Below, piece by piece: positions 21,377 to 35,900 of a DNA stretch of 64,000 nucleotides (position 1 is the stretch's first letter; each line of letters starts with the position of its first letter). Made by a program: the position numbers and the translations under genes. The notes beneath the pieces were generated by a model. That model had not been told where the DNA came from and ran no database searches. It saw only the letters and a program-made list of their open reading frames with translations. The DNA lies in NCBI RefSeq assembly GCF_032854445.1, contig NC_088301.1, positions 55,725,187 to 55,789,186 on the forward strand. The letters run 5' to 3'. The stretch comes from Liolophura sinensis. Its lineage: Eukaryota; Mollusca; Polyplacophora; Chitonida; Chitonidae.

Positions 21377-24300
21377 ATGAAAGGAGTCTACACTGTTAGC
21401 ACAGGTATGTAAAAAACGGTTTATTGCCACACAAGTTAAACCTCTTAAAACTATGCTGTCTTTCGCGACGAATTAGACTCGGACAAGATGACAGTCTCGT
21501 CGAAGGTTCATGACTCGTACTGCTTTATATGATTCTAGACATTTTATACAGATGGTTATATTTTATTTATATAGGACGTCTTTGGCATATAGACATTCGG
21601 TACCTTGTCCCTGAATATTTTTTCACTTATTATTATTCGCAGCTCGTTATTAAAATATCCTTTTCATATAGATTTAAATGGAATTATATCAAGCCGGTCT
21701 TGCCGCCCGTACGTATTCACACACCTTGTATCGCATGTTTTAATACACCCTACTACACGTGCGCTTTTATCTCGGTGCGTGTAATACACACCTGTAAATC
21801 GCGGATGTCTGTTTTGTAGTTTTCTTCAGCAAATAGCCCAACTATAAACACGGGCTGAGTTACACCTTTCAGTTGCGTTGCTGAGAAAAAACACTTCTAG
21901 AGTTCATCAAGAGAGGATTACATGCATGCATGACTATCATGAGCCCTTGAAAATTTCTGAAAACTGTTGCCATGATTGACTAGAATAGTTCTTTTTCCTT
22001 AATTTTCTGGGTAATGTATGTAGATGAGTGTACATTGTGCATAGGCTAATGTGATGGATGTAAAAGAATAAGGGTATTTCTTTGACCTTCACCTGGAGCT
22101 TTACAACACCGAAATACCACTATTTACGCAATGCGCAAAAACATTACCAACTACTCAGACAACGGGATTGTCAGCCTAAATGGAGGAAATTCGATATAAG
22201 AAAATGCGACATCCAACATTGTCATTTTAACTTTAGTATAAGACTGAAAACACAGTCTTCTCAAGAAAAGCATTTGATAATTTTATCGTTTAAAGACTTA
22301 TTTGTCCACTTCAACTAAGTATTAAATGTTTGGGCTCTATGACAAAAAAGTTGAACATAACCGACAGTGAATCCCAACAAATAGGCCTTTTTATACAAAT
22401 TGGGGAATCTGGCATAAGAATGTCGATAATAGAACTTACTTGCCTTTTGCTTCATTTATGAGTGTATGATCCTCCTTACATGCACACTTTGAGAACTAGG
22501 TAGGCCTACTTATCAACATACATTTCAATCAGGTGCGTGTACATATAGTCTATATCGGCTGCTCTACAGGTAGCGGTTAAGGTCTCATAGTGGAGTGTGG
22601 CCTATAAAACTTTCATAGAAAAATAAAAAAAATTTAAAGTATCTTTTCATGTTTGATTTCTTTGTTGTTGAGGACAATTTTAACAGTATTTATAGGAGGT
22701 GGGGTCTCTTTAAAATTAACCAATTATTTTTTTCTTGAGAAGGGATGTCAGAAATTGTCAGTGTTTCCTTAGCTGAATAATATGGCAAAGTTCCTGGTAA
22801 AGAGACTGAAGTTCATTAAAACGAAACCTATTTAAAACATGCAGTAGTTTGGAAGTGAATATACAGATATAATTAAAAACATTAAGTTCAAAATGCATCT
22901 GTTGAATTTCTCTTACATCGCTCTTAGTCTTCAGATGGACGAGATAAGACAGGTATAATGTGAGAAAAAATGTTGTCTGGTTTCGCGTCCTATGTCTTAA
23001 CATCCAAGGCTCATTTCGTCTGCCGTAAATTTCGCTAAAAGTATATATTTCAGATGTAATAAGACTTCAGCATCAGCATAAATCCAAGGGTACGTGGTGT
23101 ATTAGACAGGATTTGTGCACTTTTCCGGTGCAGTTATTGAATTTATATAAAGATCTGTATATCGGCATTAGTATATATCATCTCACGCATTCCAATGTAT
23201 TTCAGAGGCTTGTGCACGCTAACAGGCCTGGAATTTCAGGCGCATGTGTACTGGCCTTACTGACAAGTGAGAAAAAAATTAATAGAATTTAATACTGATA
23301 AACACGCCTTATCCGAAATGTTGCTTCTTAGCAGGCACAAAACGGCGATGGCGCTTTCCATTAGCTGATACATTCATTGTGCCTTAACACCATGGTTGAT
23401 TATTCTTTGCATTTCTTACGGAATTCAAATCTTTTATATCTTCAGAAATTCAGGAATACAGGAAGTGATGTGGAAGAAATTGGATTAATTCTATTTTCAA
23501 TGGAGTATCTAACATAGGCTTATAGGTGCATGACTTGATTGGCTGAAGGCGTTTTCTCCACCCAAGTCACGTGGTGATTATTCTGTACATTCAAGCATCA
23601 CAAACAGAACGATGAAAGTGCTTTAATTTCTAAAAGCATGTCTGAACAAATAGTTTTCATAATAGATTCCATGCGTGGGAGATGAAACATTAAGAACCAC
23701 AGATCAAAGACTGTCAAATGTCCTGAAATTAAAAAGTTATGCACTGCGATAGAGAGGTTTACTGCCCGTGTCATTTCGCGCGGATGAGAGCTTCAGAATA
23801 GAGTAATTGTATAGTCGGTCTCTTAAGCACTCCCGTCAAAGCAAAGCTTACATTCGCGAAATCTTGATTTCTGTTCTGTTGACACTTGGTTTCTGCATTC
23901 TGCATTCTGTTGGTGACTGGTCCTTGCAACGACCTAGCTCCCATTACGGCAAGCACGGAATTTTGCGCAGTAACCCGTTATTTTGCGAGCACAGTCTTGT
24001 ATCGAGCCGTATAGAGAAGTAAATAGCCAGATGCACATCGTGCGTCATACCGAATTTCTATGAAGTTTGTTTACTTTGTAAAATAAGCATTTCGCTTCTG
24101 CCACTCTGTAAACGACACACGTTTTAGTGCACGCAAGAGTTGAAAGAGATTCTTTGTACTTAATAAGTGCTCATGGATGGATGTTTTATGTCATTGTAAT
24201 TACCCTAAGAATTCCTGCTGCAAAGACCGACACATGCACAGCATGCATTGTTAGCTATAAACACATTGGCCTACAACCCTCTTGCAGACTAAACGCTAGA

Positions 24301-27300
24301 TAAATCGTTGCCAGTACATTAGCACTGGTGCATTCTTTTTCTAACTTGTACAGTTATACTACGATCCTGTATACAAAAACGGAATGTCAGCAATCAAATA
24401 TATGTAGATCCGTATGCACTTTGGCGTTTAAGAGACGTTTAAACGTGCATCTCCACGTTCCTTTGTCTGGAGAGTTGGTTCCACAAGCTTATAACATATT
24501 AAATGGTAGCCTCTTGGCCAAGAGGAAACCTCACATGTAGTCCGCCAATAGCATAACACTTAGCGAACATCTTCGGGCTACCATATTTTTATAGGCAAAG
24601 AAACACTTACACGAAATAAATGCCAGATTAAAAACACAAAAATCCAAACATTTTCCTATCCACAAAGGTAGTTGGATTTATTTTTAAAAGTAAAATGCAT
24701 TTAAAATTTCTACTGTGACCCTTGCCAACCATATTAGGACCAGTGATGTCACATCAGACTTTTGTCACTCACCACTAGAACGTCATCATTCTAAACGCAT
24801 ATATTCATATAGATATATGACTGCATTCGCCGAATGAACCTTACAACGAACTGTTTCAAGCAAAAGTATGGGTGTGACGTCACTGATACCTTGTGGGTTA
24901 TTATTTTGAACACCGTAGAATCTGATGTTTTAAAAGCAGTCTGCTCGGTTGGAACAATTCCACAAAAATAAAGCAAACTGCTTTCATGGGCAATGTTTGG
25001 AGGTCTTTCATATGATATATGAAATGTATGCACATGCTTAAGGAACTATAGCTGTGGAACGTTGTCCGATTTCATCATTCCACTGGTTTAACTGTAAACA
25101 TCTACATGTATATTAATGACTATATACATGAATGTATTTCAGGACATTATGATAATCCTGCCTTCACGGATGAAAATGGAGTTCGGAAGAGGCAGATTAA
25201 TGGCGATGTCGTCGAGGTAGAAGTAAATGACACTCCTCCAAGCCTAGCTGAAGGACGAGAGGAAGTCGATTTGTTGTACGAAGTCCAAGATTATCCACCC
25301 ATTCATATTACACTCATATATGGATTACAGGTCTGTAAAAACGTAAAAATCGGTAAAAATCCTTTTCTTGTCCGTCTGTAATGACGTCTAACATAGCCTC
25401 ATTCGGATACTCTATTTTGTTTTCATATTTCTAAGAATGTTTTATTCACGGTCATGCAGACTGTCGGATATGTTTTGTCGATTAATTAAGAAGACGGAGC
25501 TTTTGTCCGCCGGGGTTTTTGTCCTCGGGGCTTCTGTCCACGGGACTTTTGACTGACGGGGCTTTTGTCCTGGATTCCTAAAGAGATGTATTCCTGTTAT
25601 TATTTAACATTAGTTAAAACCTGATTGACTGCGCTGAGAACGGCTTCTTCTAGTGCTGAGCCCGCTAGGAACCTTCATCAATATTAATGAATGCATTCAA
25701 GGAAATATATCAATATGTTAACACATATATTTCTACCTCTAAGAGGGCAGATCATTTAACCTAAACTTCGATATTTGTGAATAAACAAATTTTCTTATTT
25801 AACATACTTTTTGTAATCCAAGCTTGAGACATTTTGGTTTTCACGTAACATGTGGACATCATGCGCTAGTAGTAGAACTCAGTGCAAGTGTATGTATTAT
25901 GTTTATATATACACACAACGCATGGGTTACAGCTGGCCCTGATCAATGTGAGTTTTTCTGTGACCATGGCTATCCTTGTGGCCAATGCGTTCTGCGCCGA
26001 CCCGGAAACCACCGCCAAGTTGACCAGCACGACTCTGTTTATGGCCGGACTGAGCACAATGATTCAAACGGCTCTTGGTATCAGGTCAGTTTATCTTCAT
26101 CGTTTTACCTGGAATACGTGTATAAAACGATATTCGCCAAAATTTGCGAAAAACCTGTTAGTTTTATATTATTTAACTTCAGACAAGAGATGAATGGAAA
26201 TAAACGACTCTAAAGTTAACTTCCCAACGAGTTTCATTACAATCTGATAAGGATATACACTGAACAAAACTCAGTAACCAAAAGGAAAAGCGCTATGAGG
26301 TTCATAAAGATCGCGAAAATTTCACAATGATCTCTAAAAATAGGTTTAATGTTAAGAAGAATTCGTGCAATTTAAAGTCACAACTTTCTGGTTAATGTTT
26401 AGCACAATAGTACTTCAAAAGTCATGTGCGGTGTTTTTTTCACTCCTTTTTCAGATTACCAATTTTTCAAGGTCCAAATCCTACCTTCCTAGTGCCTTTA
26501 TTGAATATGAAAACATTACCTGAATGGCAATGCCCGAACATCAATGGAACTTCAGGTGAGGCAAATTTCATAAAGGTGAGAAGGCGTCGAGTGTTTACAT
26601 GATTACATGATATATATGATATATCTATATTCGAAATGGATGAAATCGTATTTTCCTGTTCAGCTTCTCTTTTTCATGGGCTTCAGTAATCCGGAAAAAA
26701 AAAACAAATTTCACATCCAGGTATATGCGTCATTTACTTTTTACCAAGTGCGAGTTATTAAGCCGATCCTTTGCATAAAACCCATCCCCTTTTTGAAGAA
26801 AATATCTATTTAAAAGTTACATGGTTCATTACCAGTGTAACTGAGATGGATAACTAAACACACAAGCCCAGACATTCGCATTTGTATTTTGCCCAACAGA
26901 CCAGATAAACACCTCAACCCGATACTGAACGAATTTCACTTGTCGGGTTTAAATGTGTTTGAAGGTCCCTTTATACAGACTTTCTTCAAAGGAATGTCTT
27001 ATTACTGGCACCAAAAGATCAAGGTGGGAAATCAACAATATATGTACCAAAAGCAAAATCTTTCATGGCTGTCACAGGACAAAAAATTATCTTACTTGAG
27101 AATATAGAAACCTTTCTCATTCAGTTTTGAATCTGAGGGGCGGTTTTCAACAACTGAAGTTAACCAGCTCTTTGATATTTATATACAACATCAAATCACA
27201 GGTATAGACGAGCTAAAATGTCGGGATTTAAGCTCCATGGTATAAGTATAACTAAATATACACCAACAGAAAATATTGAATCCTTTTCGGTGTAGACAGA

Positions 27301-27595
27301 GATGTTAAATTTGAAAGAAAAGACGCACCTTTGATTATTCAGTATTATTTCCCTTTTGTCTTCGCTGACAGAAAATGCGGACTATGACATTTGTCAAGGT
27401 TTGGTGTGTTATTTGTTACCTATAACACAATTCAATGATGTAGCTACTGAAGCCTTCTTCATATCATGTATCCATATCTCATATTATTATATCTTATATG
27501 TAGATATATCTTACTCAGTAAGTTACTTCGGGAAAATCCGAGTCAGTCCCCATATTCTTGTTTGTGATATTTCTGATTAAAATATATATTTCCTG

Positions 27596-27639
<44 letters not shown>

Positions 27640-28347
27640 TTTAACTATTCAGTTCGAAAGACTACACAGATGATCCATCGTCCAAATAGGACATACAGAT
27701 TAAGCGAGATGTATAAAACTACTTTTGTATTTTATTTAAGCAAGGTTAAAGAATTTTTCTTTATACGCTTTAGAAATTACAAGTGTGGAGAACAGGACAG
27801 ATGTGAATGCAGTGGAATTATTGTCCAGTGGTAGTAGAATGGAGTTGGTAAGAGCAGCTGTATTATTGACGAGTTTTTTTTAATTTGAAAAAGATGTAAA
27901 TCTTACTCTGTAATTATGGTGAAAAGATATTGTTCATATTTTTGTTGATGATAATTAACCTTTATAAAAACCCATAAAAATGTGTGCGTTTTGAACTTGT
28001 CACTCTTATATTTCTTATGTATCTGTTTGTAAAGTAAAACCTTTATAACAACAAGTTCTACTCACTATACATATATATACATGCATGTATATGCGGCCCG
28101 CCTGTTCCTGAGAGAGAAAGTCCTGTCTAAAACTCACAGGCTTCACAGCTGCAGTGGATCGATTCATCCAGGCATTCATCCAGGCAAACAAGTTTTGAAG
28201 GTTGACATCACATTTGACCATCGGTTCGGTTCATTTCTATGACACAGATTTCGGAAATTATTTTTTAATTCGTTTCTCACCCGAATTGACCAAAATCTTC
28301 TTGGTTTGTAAAATTTGTAATGGACCAAGAACATCTAGTTTTGTTTG

Positions 28348-28413
<66 letters not shown>

Positions 28414-31400
28414 CGTTAATTAAAGTGTGTCTCAATATTTCAGTGCTACCATGGTTTTGTTACATGTATGCATCTGACTTGCAGGTGTCTGGGAGTCTGC
28501 TGGCGGCTTCCGCGGTTCATATGTTCCTGGGAGGCAGTGGGTTGATGGGCCTGCTGATGCGATTCATTGGACCGCTGACCATCTCGCCAGTGCTAATTCT
28601 CATCGCTGTCTCGCTTGTACCGCCCACAGCGGAGCTCATGGAGGCACACTGGGGAGTCGCAGCATTGTGAGCTTTACTAATATTATATATTCATCAGACT
28701 GGTGCATGTCATGTAGAAAGTGGTTGGAGAAATAGTATTATCGTTAATTTGATTGTGCATTTTTTGGGTATACGCAGTTTGTAGTACTGAAAACTGGCGG
28801 AGATCACTCCCCTGTTACGAGCCAACGGTCTCAAAATGAGATATTTGCTCTGCGCTATACCCAGAATGCGCCCAAATTTGTCACACAAATGTTTGCTGTT
28901 TTACTTCTTTTGTCAGTCATTGAGAATCACATTATCCATTAAGATCACATGTGTAAGCACAGAATTTATGGAAAACATGTCAGCAGAGTGGTGTGAGTTT
29001 CATATACCTTCACAGATTGACAATTTTAAATAATGAGGAAAATATGTGATCCGAAAACATTTCATTTATCCTTACGTTCTGGAGGCTAGTATATTTATCA
29101 ACATTAGGTAACTTCACAATTTTGTTCAGTCTGGCAATAATTTCCGTTTTCTATGCTGCCTTTACTGGCCATATGTTGATAAATTAGAAATCACTTCCGC
29201 ATTGACTGTTAGTGTCGGTAGACTTGGTGCCAGTACCCAAGCTCATCGCCAAGCCACCGATGTGTCAAGGTTACCGATTGCAGTGGCCCAAAATCTTACT
29301 GGCATTGACCTGCTAGTGGCTAAGGCCACATCTCCCACTGTATAAGACATACACTCTTCCCCTTTGACCAGGATTTCTATGAGCTTATAGAAGAGGAACA
29401 GCTTCCCAATAACTTTTTTGTCCATGCTCATCTTGCAGCACGTTTCTGCTATTCCTTATCATGACGGCTTACATGGAGTTCATCCGAGTTCCCATGCCGG
29501 CCTACAACAAGCAACAGGGCTGCCATGTATCTCCATATCCAGTCTTCCAAGTACTGGCGGTAAGCCGTTATTGTTCTCGCCAGTTCCGTTATAGGAAAAG
29601 TGCATGTTTAGTTTACTGCAACTTACGAAAATATGTCTTTAGTAAAATATACGTTTATAGTAATGCATGGTTATAAGGTGTCTTCGTGTATTCAAGCAAA
29701 ACATTACAGCGTCTTGTTATAAGTAACACGGAATAAAATCACTCTCATTGGTTTGCAAGGATAGAATGTCTGGTTTAACTCATCCGCTGCCGTTAGTGTT
29801 TGACCTAAAGATAAGCGACTATGTATGGACCGTTCGCTATTTCTTCGTAAAATGCATGTTTACCAGATTCTAGTGTCCTTGGGATTGGGCTGGATACTGT
29901 CTTATATTCTTACCGCCACTGGGACGTTTACGGACGACAAAGATGACGTTGAGTACAAAGCACGGACAGACTTCAATGCTGAGGCTATTACTAAGGCCAA
30001 CTGGTTTTACTTTCCATACCCAAGTAAGTTAGCATCGCCTATTTCATAACTCCCGTGCACATTGGTAAGCTAAAGATGTACTGATTTAAAATGTTATAAA
30101 AGTATAAGGATCCCCGATTGGGGAAGACACGGATGTATATCACTGAAATTTTAAACAACATAATGGCCACCTTACCATGAATAGTTCGCATTCATTTGGA
30201 TAATATTTTCCGTCACGTAGTTAATCGGCGTAGACATATTTTTGATTGTCTACTTACATTTGTTTCACTGACATCACGAGTGGCTTAATTGTGTCTGGAG
30301 CTGTTATATTAATCCCAGATTGCATATTGGGTGCTAATTGTGTGATATGATACTGGCTTTCAAGATGATCTTTGTCTTGTAATTTACTCCACTTTTACAA
30401 GCTACCAATGTTTTACACAGCTTTAAACAATTTCTGTTTACACTGGTTTAGGTGAGAATTTTATTACTAACGATTGTACCTCTGCCTGTTTCAGCTCAGT
30501 TCGGGCCTCTTCGGTTTGACTTAGCCTTGTTCCTTGGAATGGTGATGTGTGTGTTCATGTCCGTCGTCGAATCTCTGGGAGACTACATTGCTGTGGGGAA
30601 CGTCTGTGGAGTTCCCCGGGCGCCCTCTCATGCCTTGAACCGTGGAATTTTGGCGGAGGGAGTTGGCAGCGCGGTATCAGCAATGTTAGGTGCTGGACAT
30701 GGTACAACGTCTTACAGCGAAATGATCTCAGCTATCGGTCTGACAAAGGTGCTTAAATTAACGATAAAATGAAATACACAATAAAAATGATAAAAACAAA
30801 TGAAACAAATGCACTCCGGTTTCTTCCATCAATAAACCTCACCGCCATCATATACGTGAAATATTTCAAAAGTAATCCCTATATATAAGGCGTTAAACAT
30901 CAGTTAAATCAAATCATATCATATCCGCCGCCTATGCAATGTGTACGTAATTTAATTACGACTGATTACGACTTGTATCTCTTACCATTTCAGGTGGGAA
31001 GTCGCTTTGTGTTCATCATTGGAGGATTCATCATGATGATACTGGGTGTCGTTGGAAAGCTTAGCGCCATCCTTATCAACATTCCGTACCCTGTCCTAGG
31101 AGGACTAGCGCTCCTTACCCTCGGTACATTACTGGGTATGGGCATAGAGGTACTTCACTCAGTGAACCTAACTAAGTCTCGTACCGTCATAAGCATTGGC
31201 CTATCCATCGTCCTAGGCATTCTCATCCCTGAGTGGGTCAGGGAGAAAACTGCGGACGGCCAGCCCCGCATCCAAACAGGTAGGTGAAGCCTATAGATAA
31301 CTCACCTGTATGAATTCCTAATTTGCATTTGTACCATGAGGCACCTAATGCTCCAAAGATCACATACGGGCTCGTTTCTTCGTGACGAACAGCCCGTGTT

Positions 31401-32912
31401 GTATAAATTGGCCCATTTATACAAATACATAAATTACCATTTAAGATCAATGGCTGAAGCTCCAAATTAGCAAATTACAGGCCGGTTTAGAAAACATTTA
31501 AACCTCTTTGGTTCACATGAGTATTTAATCCACTCCCGTTATCGGATAAATCTTAAATGTACACATAGGCATGTCATGCGCCCAATGCCCTTTATCTCCG
31601 GCAGGAACCAGGAGTTTGGATCACGTGCTTTTGGCTTTGTTGGGAAATGAGGTCTTCGTTGGTGGATTTATTGGATTTATTCTTGATTCAACACTTCCAG
31701 GTGAGTTCTGACTGTCCCATGCCATATCCTCTCTTTGAAGAAAGCCTAGTATAAAACCTTATAATTGTGCGCTAGGTACATAGTGAAAAATAACTTGTTG
31801 GCGATTATTTTAAATATTTATTTAAAAAATCATAATTCAAAATTGATTATCTATAACATTAACTTACAGTAACTAACCTGCATGTAAGTATTTTAGCATC
31901 AGGGCTATGTTATATGACAAACTTCCTATATATGCGGTGTCCCTTATAGAACCTTTCAAAATTTTTAACATCTTCCATTGATTTAGAGTGATTCATACGT
32001 TTTTCTACTGAAAGCACAACATTGAGAACAAAGAATTTTAACTATGTGCGAAATAGAGATTGATACAAATTAAACAAACTTGACATATTCAGGTACAAAC
32101 TTATCTGAAAAAAAGCAATGATTTTTTGATGCAGTAAACATTTCTATCGCCGAGAAAACCTTTCTATACAGTATAAGAAAAGGTTTACACCCCGGAGAAA
32201 CTTTCGACCACTGAGTAAAGGTTTCAATAGCGGACAAAAGGTTTCCACAGCGGAGAAAACGTTTGCACCGTGGAGAAAGGGTTTACATCGTCGAGAAAAG
32301 GCTTAGACCGCGGGGAAAATGTGTCCAGTTCAGTTTCAGTTTATACCGATTTTCTGTATATTTTGTTTCTGTGTTTGCTCTAGTTAGTTTTGCCCATACT
32401 TTAAATTCTTTGTTTTTAAAGATAATTTTAATAACAAAGCCTGTTTGCGGTTTAAAAAGTATAAAAAAATGTTGGAAAAGAAACAAAACTTTTCACCCTT
32501 GTGCATGTAATTTTCTCCGCGGTGGAAAAGTTTTAATGCTGTGTCACAAAGTTTCATGCTTATTATACAATGAACACTACATAAATGTATTTTTGAGGAG
32601 GGCGTAAAACACCGATGAAATAAATAAAAATATAAATGTATTTTGAGCATGCATTTTACACAAACTGGTTTACATGGCATTTTACACGTGACCATTCTAC
32701 AATCTGTACTCTGTATAGGTCAACGAAGCCGGTTTGACGATTTCAGCGGGAAATCCGGTGACAAAATGCTTTCCAAGGAGAAACAGAAGAAGTACGAGCG
32801 GTTGTATGAACTGCCTTTTATACCCAGCAGGGCTTTCCGCGGTAAATGGGCCAGATTCGTACCTTTTCTGCCTTACCACCCTGACGCGGAAGCAAGCGAT
32901 GGTACCTCATAG
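21377..32912 (+). CDS. SLC23-family (nucleobase/ascorbate transporter) membrane protein, complete, 12 coding exons
   Basis: Exons: 21377-21404, 25143-25330, 25933-26084, 26455-26555, 27774-27847, 28485-28666, 29439-29559, 29867-30023, 30495-30748, 30994-31279, 31605-31700, 32719-32912. All splice phases agree, all introns are GT-AG, and the total is 1833 nt (610 residues plus TAG), normal for the family. MKGVYTVSTG is followed by a charged leader, YEVQDYPP, then a UraA-fold membrane core: TM1 around LIYGLQLALINVSFSV, the segment SGSLLAASAVHMFLGGSGLM, TM8 with ESLGDYIAVGNVCGVP (conserved substrate-site glutamate), TYSE-like TM10 SYSEMISAIGLTKVGSR, and a hydrophilic C-tail rich in lysine. These proteins move ascorbate or nucleobases across the plasma membrane, usually with sodium or protons. 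The TM1 Q-H pair reads Q-L, and the signature-motif Asn and first Gly are Met and Ser, so the substrate is uncertain. The start is chosen because exon 1 matches the minus-strand paralogue. Confidence 0.92.
25494..25572. repeat. Short tandem repeat, about five 15-17 bp units
   Basis: Units are variants of CGGGGCTTTTGTCC, in an intron of the SLC23-family gene between exons 2 and 3. GC-rich against an AT-rich background. Confidence 0.85.
27596..27632. repeat. (TA)n microsatellite
   Basis: Intronic alternating TA tract followed by a T run, upstream of the exon at 27774. Confidence 0.9.
28349..28411. repeat. (TA)n microsatellite
   Basis: Intronic alternating TA tract ending 73 bases before the exon that starts at 28485. 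Confidence 0.9.
30818..30925 (+). repeat. Decayed SINE copy in SLC23-family intron
   Basis: CCGGTTTCTTCCATCAATAA, CACCGCCATCATATACGTGA, AATATTTC and GGCGTTAAACATCAGTTAAA follow the order of the 3' half of the SINE copies at 39676 and 59536. It lies between exons 9 and 10. Confidence 0.6.
32148..32330. repeat. Tandem repeat, about eight 20-22 bp units
   Basis: Units are variants of GCGGAGAAAAGGTTTACACC (for example CGCCGAGAAAACC, CCCCGGAGAAACTTTCGACC, GCGGAGAAAACGTTTGCACC, GTCGAGAAAAGGCTTAGACC). It lies in the last intron of the SLC23-family gene. A stray reversed unit, TTTTCTCCGCGGTGG, lies near 32512. Confidence 0.85.
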
Positions 32913-35900
32913 TTCACACGGTATAAATACATGGCATATAGCTTTACTGGTGCCTTTCAGTTGTGAAAAAAGACCTCATCATTGAGACATGTTGATGAAT
33001 AGGCCTATATGATGAATATGGGTATCTTGTCTTGATGCTATATGTATAAATTTGTATGTTTATTTTTAATGTAGTTGTAATTGTCTAGTAATTTACCAAG
33101 ATAAATTCCTGAAAGAGATAAAATAATATATCTGTTTGTGATGGAAAACCCATTTCCATTCATTCTAATGCACAAACACAGTATCTTAAGTAACTGTATG
33201 CCATTACGGTATCCCTAACATGCAACATATCCGAATGTTTATGTAATGCACAAAAGTAGAACTAAATTTCCAGTACGGTAGTTTGTTTATCATTCATTTT
33301 GTGTGTAAGTAAATCAATTCAAAGAATTCTGATGTTATCAAATAATACATTAACATCGCACTCGTCATTTTTCGTGGCGTAAAAGTGCCTGACATTAAAA
33401 CATGCCGCTAGTGCAGCTTAATGTATCTTTGCCATTGTAGGTGTAATTAAGATGGCCAATGTATATATCTAATTCATATGTTTCTACATGCATATATTGC
33501 ACTTTGTTTACATATTATAGGTATAAAAATAATGGACATTGAAGACAGAGTATAAGATTTGTCGAAATATTCTTTGTCATTGAGTAATGCAGGAAATGAA
33601 AAGTGTGATCATTTTTTTTCAGCATTGTACATATGCATATCCTTGTATATTATATGTGACGTAAATAGTAATAACAAATATTAACACTTTACAGTTATTC
33701 GTTGTTCCGTGTCATTCCGCGCATGCCTGTATCTCCGACATGTGTTAGCCACGTGTGCCTGGATAATTGGAGTACATGTAACATATTGAGCATGCATGCT
33801 GGGCGGAGTAGCGCAAACCAAGACGGAATAGATTCCTGTGTTTTGGCAAAAAGGACAATGTGAGCTAAATGGAGAAACAACAGTCTGATAGTTATCTGAT
33901 CAAGTTCATGAAGACAAGACATGCCGTAAGATGAAAACATGCGATATGATTTATTTTAATGGCAACTATTAACGAAACAGTTTCTTTGTGTAAACTATGA
34001 ATTGAGATGTTCTGGTACTGAAGGAGTTCTACTGGTATTTAACTGTATAAAAAGTACGCGTTGTACATACATGAAGAAACTTTGAATCTGTCTTCAACTG
34101 GCGATTTATCCCTCATCATGCATGTCTGGGTGGTTTATTGTCGTTTAGATTAACAGTTACATTTATATCTGTCACAATGGCCGTAAATGAATGAGTGGCA
34201 CTAATGTTTTCAGAATATTGGTCGGACTCGAAATTGCAAACATACATGTACCAGCACGCAATTACCTTTTTTGTGACTTTATATGGTAGGTAACCATTAT
34301 CGTTAAACGCCATACACAGACCTATACCCATGACTGTTTCTATAACCAGCGAGAGAGAACTATTGTTCACTCCAGATCATCAGTGTCTTGACAACAGTAA
34401 CAATAGTTTAAAAAAAATGACTCTTTGGAAAAGACTTAGAGACTTTTAAGATTTTTGTTCAATATAATATAAAGTATGTCATGTTTGAACGGATATAGCG
34501 CTTATACGTGTATCATGTGTTGCCCATGATGTACTTACAAACGTATATCTGGAACATGTACACGTTTTAACTTATCCGTTGGATATAGTTTCTTCCCAAG
34601 ATGTTAAATACATATTTATTTGCCTGGAGGTACAATATACAAACAAGCAAAACCATTCCACGATCTTTATTTTGAAAATACTTGAATCTTCTGGTTGGAG
34701 CGTATAGACAAATGTAGAGATGAAAGAACTATACAGGGGACATGAGTCTATAATTCTGCCTATTAGGCGAGCCTCCTTGTGTGAGGGCTATAACTATATA
34801 GAAGGGACCCTTTCACAAAAATCCTTTCAAGCCGATGGTCATCGGTGTTTTGGTGCTGAAAAAAGCTCGGCAATGACATCCACTTGAGAACATAATGACC
34901 GACACAAGAGTAATTTTATTACATCCACCTTTCCACTTATCACTTAATTCCTGGGAATGTACACATGCCTCTGCTACATTAGCTGGTGACAAGATTCAAA
35001 TAAATTGGTCAAGTTTTCATAATAGACACACTTTCTTCATTTATCTGCCGGAATCCGGGCGTGAAATTGAATACTTTGTTCCATTATACGCACTACTGAA
35101 TGGATCTAGTCACATAAGTACAAATGTTTACCAAAGCTTCTACAATTCAATTAGCGATCCGTGCATGCGTCATTTAGTTGGTTAGAAGAAATCGCCATTG
35201 CACTCACAGTAAAAGTACACGAACGAGCATATACATGTGCCTTGCATGTAGGAGCCTATGCAGGACACAGTAGATCTTCATAATCCTAAATATGTCCTCA
35301 CCCGTGTTTAGTTTACAGTAGACCTTACATATGTATTTATAGCCTCCTTATCCATTATGAGGTTGATCCCAAAGTATTATGTACATTTACAATAAAGCCA
35401 GCGATTTTTTCAACCATTGGCTCTTTGATGATATATAATTAAATGTGGTGTAAAGTTTCAGATTAGTTTACGGCTACGTTGATGATATATAACGTATTAA
35501 TTTAGTTTAATTACCGTGATTTCAGAACGTTATAATTGTCATGCTCAAGAATGTCTCATGGACGCATGCATGACGCTGATCAGCTTATGGACAAAAGCCT
35601 TTGAAAACAATGAATATTCCTGGCGTAAAGCCATCCACACTACAAACAATACAATTAAACTCTTATAAACTGACATAATGTTATAATTTCTGAGCGACAG
35701 CAGAATAGATTATATTATTGTTACGAAATATGATGTCATATATGAGAGACTTTTTTGTTGTTCCAACAGAATTAATACATTTGTTGATGTAATGGGTCAT
35801 TGCGTTGTCCATAACCTAAGTATGTTGCAGTAACAATCTCTTCTAACACATCACTTAGGAAACATATAGGCTATATGTAGCGCTTGGTTAAATTAGGCCT

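Noticed and set aside
25106-25142. Alternative start at 25106 reading straight into SLC23-family exon 2
   Set aside because: The TATTTCAG acceptor at 25142 and the matching 28-nt first exons of the two paralogues favour the start at 21377.
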